64,000 nt of DNA from Paramecium sonneborni (lineage: Eukaryota > Ciliophora > Oligohymenophorea > Peniculida > Parameciidae): contig CAJJDN010000159.1 in NCBI GenBank assembly GCA_905182985.1, positions 47,955 through 111,954 on the forward strand. The letters are read 5' to 3'. Numbering within the stretch: position 1 is the stretch's first letter; every line of letters begins with the position of its first letter. The translations under genes and the position numbers were made by a program. Of the stretch, positions 25,740 through 37,795 are shown piece by piece. The notes under the pieces were generated by a model. The model was not told where the DNA came from, made no database searches, and saw only the letters and a list, made by a program, of their open reading frames with translations.

Positions 25740-26530
25740 TGATCCTTAAAACTTAAATTGTAGAAATTGTAAACTTTATAAGCGCACTGATTATTGCAAG
25801 CTTTGTAACGATCAATAAGGTGGTTTAAGATGCTTCTTATTTAATTAGAACTTTTATATCATGTAATTTAAATTTATTGAACTTATAAAAATCTACTTAT
25901 AAAACTATAAGATCTTCTAATTTGTGATGTTCTAATTTGTCAATAATACATGCATAAATATTTGTGGGGATGGAGTATTAACATAAGAATTTGAAGAATG
26001 AGATGATATTGAGTTTAATGAGTCCGTAATTGTAATTAACCTCTAAGAATATTTTATACTTGATTATCATACTCATTTATGCGATTCTTGTGAAAATTAA
26101 TAAGATGGATATTAAAAATAAATATTGAATGACAATAATATAACTGAATCCATTGTTGACTTTAAGATATAACCCAAAATCAAGTATCATTTAAAAATTA
26201 TTTCTGTAAATATTATCAGAATAAACAAAAGAAAAATTCACCTAGATCATATCAATGGATGATGCAATCAGCATTATCGTTCTTAATTGGAATCTAGGAA
26301 TTTCCTTTAATATATTGATTTGCTCTAATCCTATCATCGATGCAATATATGTATTATCAATTCCCACCTTATTTATTAAAATTTATTAATACTTATTCTT
26401 GCTTTCAACCATCCTATGTATAAATTTATTTGTAGATTTGATTGAATTCTTTTGTGAGCTGCATGCTAATGACTTTAAAATTAAATTAAAGAAAAAGATA
26501 AAATCATAAAAGGATATCATAAGTTCACTC
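25740..26530 (+). pseudogene. Relic of a cysteine-rich multi-pass surface protein
   Basis: Cys-rich text CRNCKLYKRTDYCKLC is followed after a gap by CINICGDGVLTQEFEE, then TGA (25999-26001), then DD. The pattern CGDG..t..EeCDD is the hallmark of the cysteine-rich (DUF4215-type) repeats in ciliate surface proteins, and the stop sits exactly where the Cys of ECDD is expected. Downstream HLCDSCEN occurs, then a frame with hydrophobic helices (SIIVLNWNLGISFNIL, LFLLSTILCINLFVDLIEFF), like the membrane part that ends such proteins. Several TGA stops and frame changes make it non-functional. No intact copy lies in the window. Confidence 0.55.
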
Positions 26531-27964
26531 TAATTAATTGTAGTTAATTAAAACATATAGAATATTAAATGATTTGTTTAATCTATAAAAAGTAATAATG
26601 AAATTAATTGATTATTATTAATTATTTTATTAGTGATTAAATTAGAACTATAATATAATTTAAATTGAAAACCTTTAATTATCTTTTGTTTGATTCTTAT
26701 CGAAAATAGGAGGGCTAGTGATAAAAAGGATAAAAAGAAAGTAATATCAGTAATGTTCTGAACCGCATCTCATTAGCAAATTTGGACTTTAGTAAGGACT
26801 AAAACTATTCCAAACTTCACTCAAAAATGAAGCAATATACTAGTTAATGCCTTGCCATAAATATCAATCAAATCAGTCGATTTAGCAAACTTTTTCAAAT
26901 TTTTTCCACTGATTATTTAGCAATAACTGTTCTTTTCTAAAAATTGTATTATTTTGCCAAAAAAATGCCAACTTCCCTAAAACAAATTAAAATTTTAAAT
27001 AAATTATATATTTTACCTAACTATGACCCCTTCTCAGAAGAAAAAAATTGCTAAATCGACTGATTTCGTCTTTATTCATAGAGGAAGTGTATGAGTGATT
27101 AAACTAATCACAAAGTTAACTATAAGTCTTTTACACTTAATCGATAGGATTGGATCTAATACTAAAATGTTTGAGTCGACTAAGTACTAAGAATTGATTT
27201 AAATACCAAAAAATAAAAAATATTTGATTAAATGCTATCATAATAATATTTTGTTGAATTATTATTTCAATGATTTTACTCCATTCTATTACAAATAATT
27301 ATTTGTACAAATGATCTTAAGTATTTGGCTTTTTTGGATTATCAGGTTATTCTAATATTTTGATAAAGTAAATGTAATTAATTTATTTATTATTAAATTT
27401 AAAACTTAAATCAATCTTTTGAGTTTAAGCTTCTTGTATAATCTAAACATAGTATATTATTTATTTAAATATATAATGATATTATTTATAATAAACAGTC
27501 TTTATGATTAATATTTGTATATATGGAAGGTTTAAGAAAATAAATAAGGCTATTGATGTCAAAATTTTTAGAGAAAGTAGATACAAAGGTTGAGGAAACA
27601 GTGTTGAGTTCACATTAATTTTAATATATATTAACCTCCTTATAAAAAATCAAATTGAACCTTTATTTTTAATCAAAATTCCAATATAGCAATAAGAACT
27701 ATCTATAATTAATAATCTTCTATACAAAATAAATGTTAGACTGAATTAATAATATAATAGAAAGTATTAATTGAAATAATTATGAGTTGATATTTGATAA
27801 GAACTAAAGTAAATTTTTATAAATATGAGAATTTAGGAATTAGAGGAATTCCAATTAAAAATAAATAATAGAAAGAATTGAATTTATTAATTATATATTA
27901 AAAAATTGATTTAAATTCATAATATAGATTATGGATTTTTATAGAAAATTTAATTATAATAATA
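26531..27964. other. Relic-rich spacer before the ABC transporter gene
   Basis: No intact gene. A frame at about 26738-27062 has protein-like text (LNRISLANLDFSKDQNYS, KLHSKMKQYT) and may be the tail of the upstream surface-protein relic. A 19-bp inverted repeat overlaps it. From 27520 an ATG opens MEGLRKQIRLLMSK, which does not connect to the transporter. The last 150 bp before 27965 should hold the transporter promoter. Confidence 0.4.
26870..27066. repeat. Perfect 19-bp inverted repeat, arms 178 bp apart (start to start)
   Basis: AAATCAGTCGATTTAGCAA at 26870-26888 is the exact reverse complement of TTGCTAAATCGACTGATTT at 27048-27066. Identity stops on both sides at once, so the arms are sharply bounded. 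The intervening 159 bp has no transposase frame. It might be the ends of a small inserted element or a hairpin-forming site. The ends do not match the TAYAG consensus of Paramecium internal eliminated sequences. Confidence 0.6.
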
Positions 27965-30900
27965 ATGGAGAATGATTAAAGTCGCAATCGATCGTTTATG
28001 AATTAATGCAAAATAGTTCTGGAAAAGAACTTTTTGTTATATATAAGAGAGAAATAGATATATGGAGATTTTATACCTCCACTTATTTGTTTTATACTTT
28101 TATATGTTGCAAGTACAATATATATTAGATAATGAGAATCAAGCAGTGATAATGCTGTATCCTAGAGTAGTGCATAATTTTTACCTATGAGTTTGTTATT
28201 ATTGACAAGAAATGTAATTACAGCACTGATAAGTGAGAAATCAGAGAGATAGAAGGAAACATAAAAGGTATTCGATTGAAATGTAAAATTGTAGATTATG
28301 GGTTTGAAATCTAAATCATATTCATTTGGATGGATATTAAGCAATTATTTAAGATTGTTTGCAGTATCGTTTTTCTTTTTGATTTTGGTGGTACCAACAG
28401 GAGTAATGAAGGCAAATTTGATCAATGATAACTCATTAACAATTAGTGAAACAATTTTAGGTTATGGAATGTATGGTTTGGCACAATTGCAATTATGTTA
28501 CATGATAGCTGCAATATTTGAGACACCAAAAACAGGTGCAGATTTAGCAGTAGTAATAAATGTATTTGGATCAATTGGAAGTTAGTTATTAACTATTCCA
28601 TATATTTAGAAGTATAATTTTAATAATATAATAAGAAATTCATATGTTGTTTATATATTGAGTTTGATTCCTTCATTTTGTTATAATGTTTATCCATATG
28701 TATCTATTACTGGGGTGGTTGAATTTGATTTTGGAAAGAAAGAATATTTTGGAGTTCTTCTCTTTGATATTATATTTTATGGATTGTTAGCTTAATATTT
28801 AGATTAAGTTGTACCAAATTAATATGGAACTAATAAGCATCCTTTGTTTTTTTTAGGAGTAAAAAATGAAAATAAAAAGATTAAAAAAAATATATAAACC
28901 CATTATGTGGAACCATTAAATGAGGAAGCATAGGAAGGATAAGATGATAGTTCAGCTGTATTTCATGAATAAATTAAAAGTCAATTATAAAGAGTTGTAT
29001 AAATAGAAGATTTAAGAAGATATTTTGGACAAACTAAAGCAGTTGATGGATTAAGCTTATCTATATATGAATCATAAATTCTATGTTTATTAGGACATAA
29101 TGGAGCAGGTAAAACTACAGCTATTTCATTATTAACTGGTTTAATTAAAAAAGATTATGGTTAAATTAAATATTATGGAACATCAACTGATGATGATTTA
29201 GATGGGATTAGAAGTTTCTTAGGAATATGTCCATAAAAAGATGTATTATATAATAAAATGACTGTTGTTGAACATTTAAAGTATTATGGAAAAATTAAAG
29301 GATTAGATGGTGAAAATTTAAATAATTAAATTGAAGAAGTTATTGAAAAATGTGCATTATCATTAGAAAAAACTAAATAAGCACATTAATTATCAGGAGG
29401 AAATAAAAGAAAATTATGTTTAGCTATGGCATTAATTGGTGGATCCAAAGTAATCTTTTTAGATGAACCTACTTCTGGTATGGATCCAGTTACAAGAAGA
29501 AAAATATGGAGTATTCTCTTATAAATGAAAAATGAAGGAAAATGTTTAATTTTAACAACACATCATCTTGATGAAGCTGAAGTCTTATCTGAAAGAATTG
29601 CTATAATGGCTAAAGGTAAGTTATTGACTGTAGGAAGTGTAGATTTTGTTAAAAAAAACTTTGGAATAGGATATCATTTACATATTTATAATTTAAAAAA
29701 TCCTTTAGAGGTTTGGGAAGATAAAGTTGAGAAAATAAAATCTTTAGTTACCAATTAAATAAAAGATGCACGATTATAACCATAGACTGCTAATTTATGT
29801 ATCAGTTATTCTGTACCATTTGATAGAAAATCAGATTTATTAAATGTATTTGAAATTCTAGAAAATGATCAATCTATTCAAATAAATCTTATGATGAATA
29901 CATTAGAAGAGGCATTTATTAATATTGGTATGGATGAAGAAGCATTTCTTAAGAAAGCTTAAAATAATGGAAATTAACCTATAAATTATTCATCTGATTA
30001 AGAAATAAATCTTAATGATGAATTTGCAAAGATTATTCCACCTGATTGTCTTAAAAATGATCCAAATTATTCATTTGCTTTATAATTTAAAGCATGTTTT
30101 CTTAGAAAACTTTATGGAATGAAAGGTAAAAGATTAGCAGTTCAATTATTTTTCTCATCGTTATTCTGTTTCCTTGGTCCTTTATTAGGAAGTCTTACAA
30201 AAAATAATATACCTGCTAATGATGATGATAAAGATCAAAAATAATATTATATAAGAGAATATATAATGTCATTTACTGTTTATCTTTGTGCTTTTATAGA
30301 ACTTGTAATGGCTATGAGTATATCATGTACTAGTATTGGAAGTGTTCCTGTTTAAGAAAGATAATAAAAATAAAAATATGCACTTAATGTTATGGGATGT
30401 AGAATCGAACCCTATTGGATATCTAATTTAATGTTTGATGGTTGTGTAGTTACAATTCTATTTGTTATATATTCTATTACTGCATTATCACTATAAGTAG
30501 AAGAACTTAATTACTTTGTTGTATATGCTTTATTCTTCTTTTGCTTTTAAGCATATGTTACTTTATCTTATTTACTTTCATGGTTATTTACAGAATATCT
30601 TTCCTCTCTCAAATATATGATGTTACTTATGGTCTTTATATTTTACATGCCAGGAATGATCTGCTACTTCATTCTCAAATAACATATTATCAAATGGATA
30701 CTTACTTTCCTATTCCCATCAATTTCTTTATTATCAGGATTAACTGCTGTTTTAGATCTTAACTATAATCTACCTATTATGGAAATTCCTAACTTTTTTA
30801 TTGATTAACCTTGGGTATTTGTTTTTATCCTTGTATTTTAAACCTTACTCTATTTAATATTAGCTATACTCATTGATCATAGAAAGTTATTAGCTGTTGA

Positions 30901-32002
30901 TTAATAATCAGCCATTGTTGAATCAAAAGATAACGATGTTATTTAAGAAGCAAAAAGAATTTAAAATCATTCTTGTCAAGATAAAGTCATTGCCAAAAGA
31001 ATCTCTAAAGTATATGCAAATGGTTTCTAAGCTTTGAAAGGTACTTCTTTTGGAGTGGAATCAGGTTAGATTTTTGGATTGTTAGGTCCAAATGGAGCAG
31101 GAAAGTCAACTACTTTTAATTTGATAACTTGTAGACTCAAACCAACAACAGGAGAAATAAAATTAATGGGTTAATTAATAGAGAAAGGTAAAGGAGAACT
31201 TTTTTAGAATGTAGGAATCTGTCCCTAATTTGATAGTTTATTTGAAATGGTTACTGTAAAATAACATCTATTTATTTGGGCATATTTAAAAGGATTAAAT
31301 GGAAAAGATGCTGTTGAATCAGTAGAATATTTTATGAAAGTTATGTAATTAGAAGAATATGAAAATGTTCATTCAGATAAATTGAGTGGTGGGAATAAAA
31401 GAAAATTATGTGTTGCATTAGCTTTAATGGGTGGTACTAATTTATAATTTTTTGATGAACCATCTTCTGGTGTTGATCCTATAGCAAGAAGATTTCTTTG
31501 GAATGCTATTTAAAATGGAGTTAAATTAAGAAATGGAGCAGTTATTTTGACAACACACACAATGGATGAAGCTGAAAGTTTATGTTCAAAAATTGCTATT
31601 TAAATTAATGGTTAATTTTCTTGTTTTGGAACTCCTTAACATTTAAAATAGAAATTTGGAGATGGTTATAGAGTTAGTTTAGAATTAGCAGATAATGTTT
31701 CAAGTTTAGAAGTTATATCTTTAATTAAATAATAATATCCTAATTGTGAAATCTTAGAAGAAAATAATTATAAAATTGTAGTCCAATTATAAAAATAAGG
31801 ATTTTCCTTTTATAAAGCCTTTAGCTTTTTTTTGTAAGTTATCTAAAATCAATATAAATATATTAAAGATTTTTAACTTAATTAAGCAACATTAGAATCA
31901 GTATTCATGTATTTTGCAGGCTAATAATAATTAATTGAGTAAGATGAACTTAAAAAGAAGAAATGTGTGATAGCCTGTTGTGGTAACGATGAAGATGATT
32001 GA
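27965..32002 (+). CDS. ABCA-type full ABC transporter (1328 aa)
   Basis: Two introns, 28113-28136 (24 nt) and 28268-28294 (27 nt), each contain an in-frame TGA; removing them gives one product. Layout: TM helix near residue 45 ([13 protein letters not shown]), a very short extracellular loop, TM helices 2-6, nucleotide-binding domain 1 with Walker [10 protein letters not shown] (360-368), Q loop CPQKDVLY, signature LSGGNKRKL and Walker [11 protein letters not shown], then a second membrane domain, then domain 2 with GPNGAGKST (1024-1032), [25 protein letters not shown] and switch TTHTMDEAE. Half-order TMD-NBD-TMD-NBD and EKSERQKETQKIMGLK before TM2 are typical of ABCA lipid-type exporters. 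Substrate unknown. The start at 27965 is the first in-frame ATG after a TGA. Confidence 0.95.
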
Positions 32003-32329
32003 TATTGTAACTATAATAACATGTTCAATTATGTACATTTTAATTTATTTCATATCTTAAATTCAATCTCAAATATAGTCTTATTTTATTAACCTATTTT
32101 AATTAAATTATTAATAAAATATCAATCTCGTTATCTTATATTTATTAATAATCGTATTTTAATTATTCTTAATTAAATTATTATTAACTATTCATTAAAT
32201 TGTTATTGATTTATTCTAATATATATTACTATTAGTCAAAGGAAGATACTAAATTATTATTTTAATATAAAATCCCTCTATCATTATTAAGTAATTTATT
32301 AAATAAAATACATCATATTTTTTCTCTGG
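32003..32329. other. Intergenic spacer
   Basis: A/T-rich 327 bp between ABC transporter stop and SUMO protease start; nothing recognisable. Confidence 0.6.
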
Positions 32330-34030
32330 ATGAGTTTCAAACAGTTTCAAATAATCATTTTAGATTCAATACAGTAAAAAACTTAGATTTCCTTAAAAAG
32401 TCTTGCTTTGATCTAATAAAAGATAACAGTAATTTCAGATTAAAAGAATATTCTTTGAAAAGTTAACCAAATAGAAGTTCCTCATACAATTATAATTCTA
32501 AAAATAAAATACAAACACAAAGTTCCTCAAAAATATTGTCTTAAGCTGATTATTTTATCTAATTTAATAATAGTCATAAATTGAATAAATTTCTTTCTTT
32601 CTATATTCAATTAATCATATTTAATAAGTCATATTATAAAATTTAATTTGAAGGTTCCAAATAAAATTATAATGTAATAAATATAATAATAATAGAATGT
32701 AAAGGGCTCTAAAATCCCATTCGAATATAAAAAGCAAAAATCACTCTATGAAGAAACTTCAAATAATGATTCAAAATATCAAGATATGGACAATAATAAA
32801 TAAAACTAAAAATTAAAGGAAGAAATTTAAGATAAAAGCGATTAAAAAAGAGATTAAAGAAAAAAATAATTTATTCAATTAGAAGATGGGTTAAGAAAGC
32901 CGAAAAGGAACTATGATCCTTAATATTCAAATAAATAATAAATAATAAACAAATTAAAGGAATAAAAAATATTCATTCATTTTTTTAATTTGAAGAAATA
33001 CGATTCAGTAATTGAGCTATAGAATCAATTATTTTACTGTAATTTAAGCAATATGAATTTGGATTCTGATTTTTTTGAAATTGAAGGGAAACTTTTTAAA
33101 ACTGACTATGATAAAAATTACAACCCAAATTTTTTTACATAAGAAGGATCATTTATTGTTAGTTTGCTTGAGAAAAAAATTTAATTAAAAGTTGAAGTTG
33201 AATAATAGTTAAGAATATCAATTAATAGAAATACTTAATAATGTATTGAAAAAAAGAAAACTAAATCAGAATTTAGATCATAAAGTTTAGTTATATCTAA
33301 AATAATAATTATAGAAGAAGGAAAAATTATTAATGATTGCATAACTCCAAAAAAGAAAAAGTAACATCAACCAACAAAACTCTGGTGTAAATATAATTAA
33401 TAAATAAATGAAAATGATGAAAATATATTAAAAAATGGTAAGTGGTTAACAAGTAGTATAATAGATAGTTTTGTTTCATATCTTAATATATAAAGTAAAA
33501 TTTAAAGTGAAAAAGAGTATTTTGAAAAAAATTAAAATGATAAATAATAAATAAATAGAATTCTATTTTTACCAACAAGTTTAACTACCAACTTTGGAAT
33601 GTCTTATGACTGCAAAAAAGCTCAAAAGTTATTTTAAGAAGAATTATAATAGTTTGAAGAAATGAATTACGAATTAAATATTATATATAAAAGAATTGGA
33701 TTTCCTATTAATAAAAATAACTTTCATTGGTAGTTTCTTTTGTTTGATTTTGAAAGAAATCAAGTAGAATTATTTGATTCATTATCTCATAATATAGACC
33801 AAAATTTAATAAAAACTTTGGCGAAATTATTGAATTTAGAATCATGTGAATAAATTAAAAATCAATTTTCAGGATAATAAAAAAATAGTTATGCTTGTGG
33901 ATATTATGTTTGTTCTTTTATGTAATATTGTTATAATCTATAATTTAAAGAAGATGCAAAATATAATTATAATGAATAAGAAATTATAGAAACACTATTA
34001 GATGTTATTAAAGATGAAATTAAATAATGA
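32330..34030 (+). CDS. Ulp1/SENP-type SUMO protease (peptidase family C48)
   Basis: 552 residues after removing 32344-32363 (20 nt, atypical GTTT start) and 32674-32695 (22 nt). The C-terminal 150 residues are a C48 cysteine protease: NGKWLTSSIIDSFVSYLN is the substrate-side entry motif (usually .WL.d..i..), NFHW holds the catalytic His (H452), ELFDSL the Asp (D469), and the Gln-rich loop then YACGYYVCSFM the catalytic Cys (C509). These enzymes mature SUMO and remove it from targets; a nuclear or nuclear-envelope site is usual. The N-terminal 350 residues are Lys, Asn and Gln-rich and of low complexity. The first intron is the least certain part; a later start would not affect the protease. 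Confidence 0.9.
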
Positions 34031-34395
34031 ATGTTGTAATTATTATCATTTTCATATATCATTCAGCTTTACAATTGTTTTTTTCATAATTTTAATATTT
34101 CATTATATATAATTTTATTATTTATTTGTATTACTAGTCTAAGATCAGATCTTTAAATTTTTAGTAAATTTAATCTAATAAATCAATTGAATTAAAAATT
34201 TGTAAATATTTACTCAATAAATAAGAAAGATTAATAACTAAAAAGTAAATAAAAATCATAGTTTTAATAAGGAAAATATAGTGAATAATAAGAGAAAGAC
34301 ATAATTGGCCTTTTAAGTGCAAAAAATAGTAGAGAGAATGAAAAAATAAAAATTGTAATTAAAAATAATTATTGTTTGATTAAAATTATTATTTT
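34031..34395. other. Intergenic between two convergent stops
   Basis: 365 bp, A/T-rich, no gene seen. It carries the 3' ends of the SUMO protease gene and the minus-strand EF-hand gene. Confidence 0.6.
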
Positions 34396-37300
34396 TCAAC
34401 TTCTAATTAATTTTAAAGGTGTGCCAAAAAAGAAATGATCAGTTTTATTTTAAAATGGTAAATTTGTAAATAGAGCACAGATTGGATCTAATAGTTTAGC
34501 TCGATATTGTTCTTCTTTTAATAAGGCATGGTATTCATAAAAAGAAACATGACCATCTTAATTTTAATCAATATTTGTAAATAAATTTGAACCCCATTCA
34601 TTGATTTGTTATATATTAATATTTTATTCTTAAATAACCTAAAAGTTGGTAAGATGAATGAATTACAAAAATGGTTTCTAAATAATCACATAATTGTTCT
34701 TTTCCAAAGATTCCTTGTTTATTTGCATACAAAAGATAAGTAAACTTCATAATAATGGTTTCACTAAAGCTTTTGATAATAAATAGTATAAATAAATTTA
34801 CCTTTATTAATAGAAAATGGAAACAAAGCAGATAAAATCCTAAAAATCAATAGGACTGCCTTGTACATTTTTGGCAAGAAAAGTGCCAATTTTTTTAGCT
34901 AATTATATTGGAATCTACATATCTGTTAGATAAGCAACAAAATTGTCTTGAGATATTTATCTATATTATTATGGTAGTTAGTTTTTATCAAAAAATTTAT
35001 TGATAGACTAATGATTATATGAGGATTAAAAATACATCATAAAGATTTTCTATTTATGCATAAGGGAGTTTGGTGAGTTGAAATATTTATTATAATAATT
35101 ATCCTTTATCTTTAATATCTAAAAGTTTGATAAATTAATTACCTAAATTATTTTCCAAAAACCATAACATTTTATTGTCTTGAATTTATTTGAATTGAAT
35201 ATATGATGATCCCTTATTTAAGACTTCATAAATTTTTTTCATGGAATAATCTTCCATTTTCAATCTAAAGAGTTCTACAGCAATAACTTCTTGGGAGACT
35301 TTGACACTTCCAAATTGAGTATCTATAAATTAATCTGAAAGTTCTTTGAATTTTCTAAAAGATAATTCATCAATAATAGAGAAATCATCATAAGGTATTT
35401 TATTAGGATGATTCTAATTTATTACTAAATATAGGAGAGGACTAGTAATTTTAAGACCTTATTCAACATGTTTTTCAAATTCTAATAATGTAAGTTAAGG
35501 TTTCAAAACTATTTTACATTTTGAATTATTTTAATAAGTATTTAAATAAACAGTTGTTACAACACAACCATCATAAGTAGCTTCAGTTCCAATTATTAAT
35601 AAAGTATCATCAATTAATTCTTTTTTTTTTATTAAATAATCTTAGAACTTTGTAAGATCATTTATTAAATATTATAAGAAACTCATAAAATTATTATTAT
35701 AAACTTGATGTTTCTTAACAAGTTCATTCAAACATAAAGTTAAGTGCGTTAATTGTGTTATTATCTCATTAACTGATTAATAAAGATGTTTTAAATATCT
35801 TTTTAATATTAATGGTTGATATTTATCTATATTTTCTAAAAGTTTAACAAAGTATTATTTAATCTCATTAATTATTTATTAATTTGGGAGTATTGAATAT
35901 ATAGTATCTAATACTTAATATGTTAATTAAGGTTTTTAAATGAACATTGGTTAAAAATGTAAATTAAAAGTAACACAATATTCTTTTATTTCATGAATCA
36001 CAAGATAATCATAATAACAATTAATCATAACTTATTTATTTGAAGTAAAAATTTAATGATTAGCATTTAATGCCTTAATTAGTAATTTAAAGAACCATTA
36101 ATCTTTTGATAAGATCTAGAATGTATTGCTATCTTAACTCATTATTCGTAAGATTGTAAGTATTTAATATTTTTAATAGTTAGTATCAACATTTTATACA
36201 AATTGACTTTCAAGAACAAAGAGGAATTACTATAAATTATTAGATTCTTATAAATATTTTAAAAGTATTCCTGAATTCTCGAGACATAGAGTCTTGAAAA
36301 ATAATTATTTGGCTTTATAACTAATTTATGGATTAGAATCTGCAATGAGTTACATTAAAATATTCAAGAGATTGTTAGATAAGAGGATATTTTATGATGT
36401 AAAATTTTAATAATTTAATTAATAAGGTAATTTAAATATTTTTTTAAGAGTGCTTATAACTTATAATTTAAGTCTATTATCTGTAGTTTAATTTTTTAAT
36501 TAATGTAAAAGTGCCATCAAAATATCTGAATGAATTTGAGTAGCCAATAGAGGTTGAATTATAATGAGCATATTAATTTGTATCTGAATTCTGATTTGAT
36601 TTTATTCAATAGATTTAATTAATCCATATTGTTGATAATAATTGAGAATACTTTAAAGCCAAAGTAAATTATCAGGTAAAACATTCATTTAAGTAATAAA
36701 TTTACTGGCTTAATGAGTTTCATATCTATAAAATAGACATCCAATAAACCAGCTATGATAAAATATCTTTTCATCATCAGTAAACTCAACATTAAGGATT
36801 GCTTATCGTTTAGTAAACAATATTTGTTGAAAACTTTAATTATATAAAATTAAATGTCCCAACAATAGGTAACCTTATTCAATAATCAGATCATTTTAAC
36901 TTTCTGAGATGATATTTAGAATTGTATCTACCAATATATCACTCTATATAGGAATTAGGATATGGATATTATATATATGGATTGTAGCTACAATTAATGT
37001 TAGAGCTTGCATTCCCAAAATCTAATTTTGATCTTTTTCATCGTCAATTAACAATAACTTGAAAAGATGATTGCAATATCCATTATTTATGATTTATGAA
37101 ATCAATTATGTTACATAATCAACTTTATTTATTTTTACGTGGGGTAATCTTTATAATAAGACTATTTTCAAAACTTATATAATTTGGGTTGGCAAAATAT
37201 TTAAGTCTTAAAATATTATAATATCTTAATGAAGTTAAATTAGAGAAGGTTCAAAAGAATCTCTGCAAATAAAGTAATATTTTTTTATTTATTTATTTGA

Positions 37301-37795
37301 TGATCTATTTTCTAAACTAGCTAGAGTATGTTCAACCTATTTTGAATTTTAGGTGGTAAAAAGTTATTTGAATGGTGAAACTAAAAAGGCTATTTGTAAT
37401 TATTGCAGATATCTACAACTTAATTTAAATCAATTACTGGCTCTATTCCTCTAAAGAAGACAATGATCTCAGATATGTTAGGCATTACATTTTATCAATG
37501 TAATCTACAAATAACTTCAGATATTCATTCCAATCAAGTTTTCCATCTTTGTTTTAATCAAATATGTTAAACAATTATTGGATAGTTACTTATTAGACTT
37601 GATTATTTTCAGCTAATCGATGGATTAGATTGGCGAAATCGTTGATTCTTTAGATAATTTTTACATAAAGTATTACCCGAAATGAGTTTTGTTTATTCCT
37701 AGAATACTAATGAAATTATTTCGGATTTCATTAATATGAAATTCATTTAGGATTCGTTGACTTAGTAACCGAGACTCTTAATCAATAATTGCCAT
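34396..37795 (-). CDS. Large EF-hand protein with helical core (about 1072 aa)
   Basis: Introns placed: a 29-nt one after residue 39, a 26-nt one ending ATAAAG, then 28, 32 and 28 nt near the 3' end. A canonical EF-hand loop DQNKDGKLDWNE lies at residues 70-81 and a second, DQNQDGHVSFYE, about 60 residues from the C-terminus. A degenerate pair (FFDKNQLPQQ) lies between. The middle 800 residues are helical and Leu/Ile/Gln-rich, like ARM/HEAT or other solenoid proteins. One junction after the first EF-hand (DWNEYLKLFVDYIDKM) is unresolved: the frame needs a 38- or 41-nt intron starting GTAATG or GTAGAT, longer than any other here, or there is an indel. Probably a calcium-responsive scaffold; the family is unknown. 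Confidence 0.78.

Noticed and set aside
26870..27066. An internal eliminated sequence bounded by the inverted repeat
   Set aside because: The arms do not begin with TA and do not match the TAYAG end consensus.
27520..27740. ATG opening MEGLRKQIRLLMSK as the N-terminus of the ABC transporter
   Set aside because: It runs to a TGA and does not connect in frame; the ATG at 27965 follows a stop and leads directly into TM helix 1.
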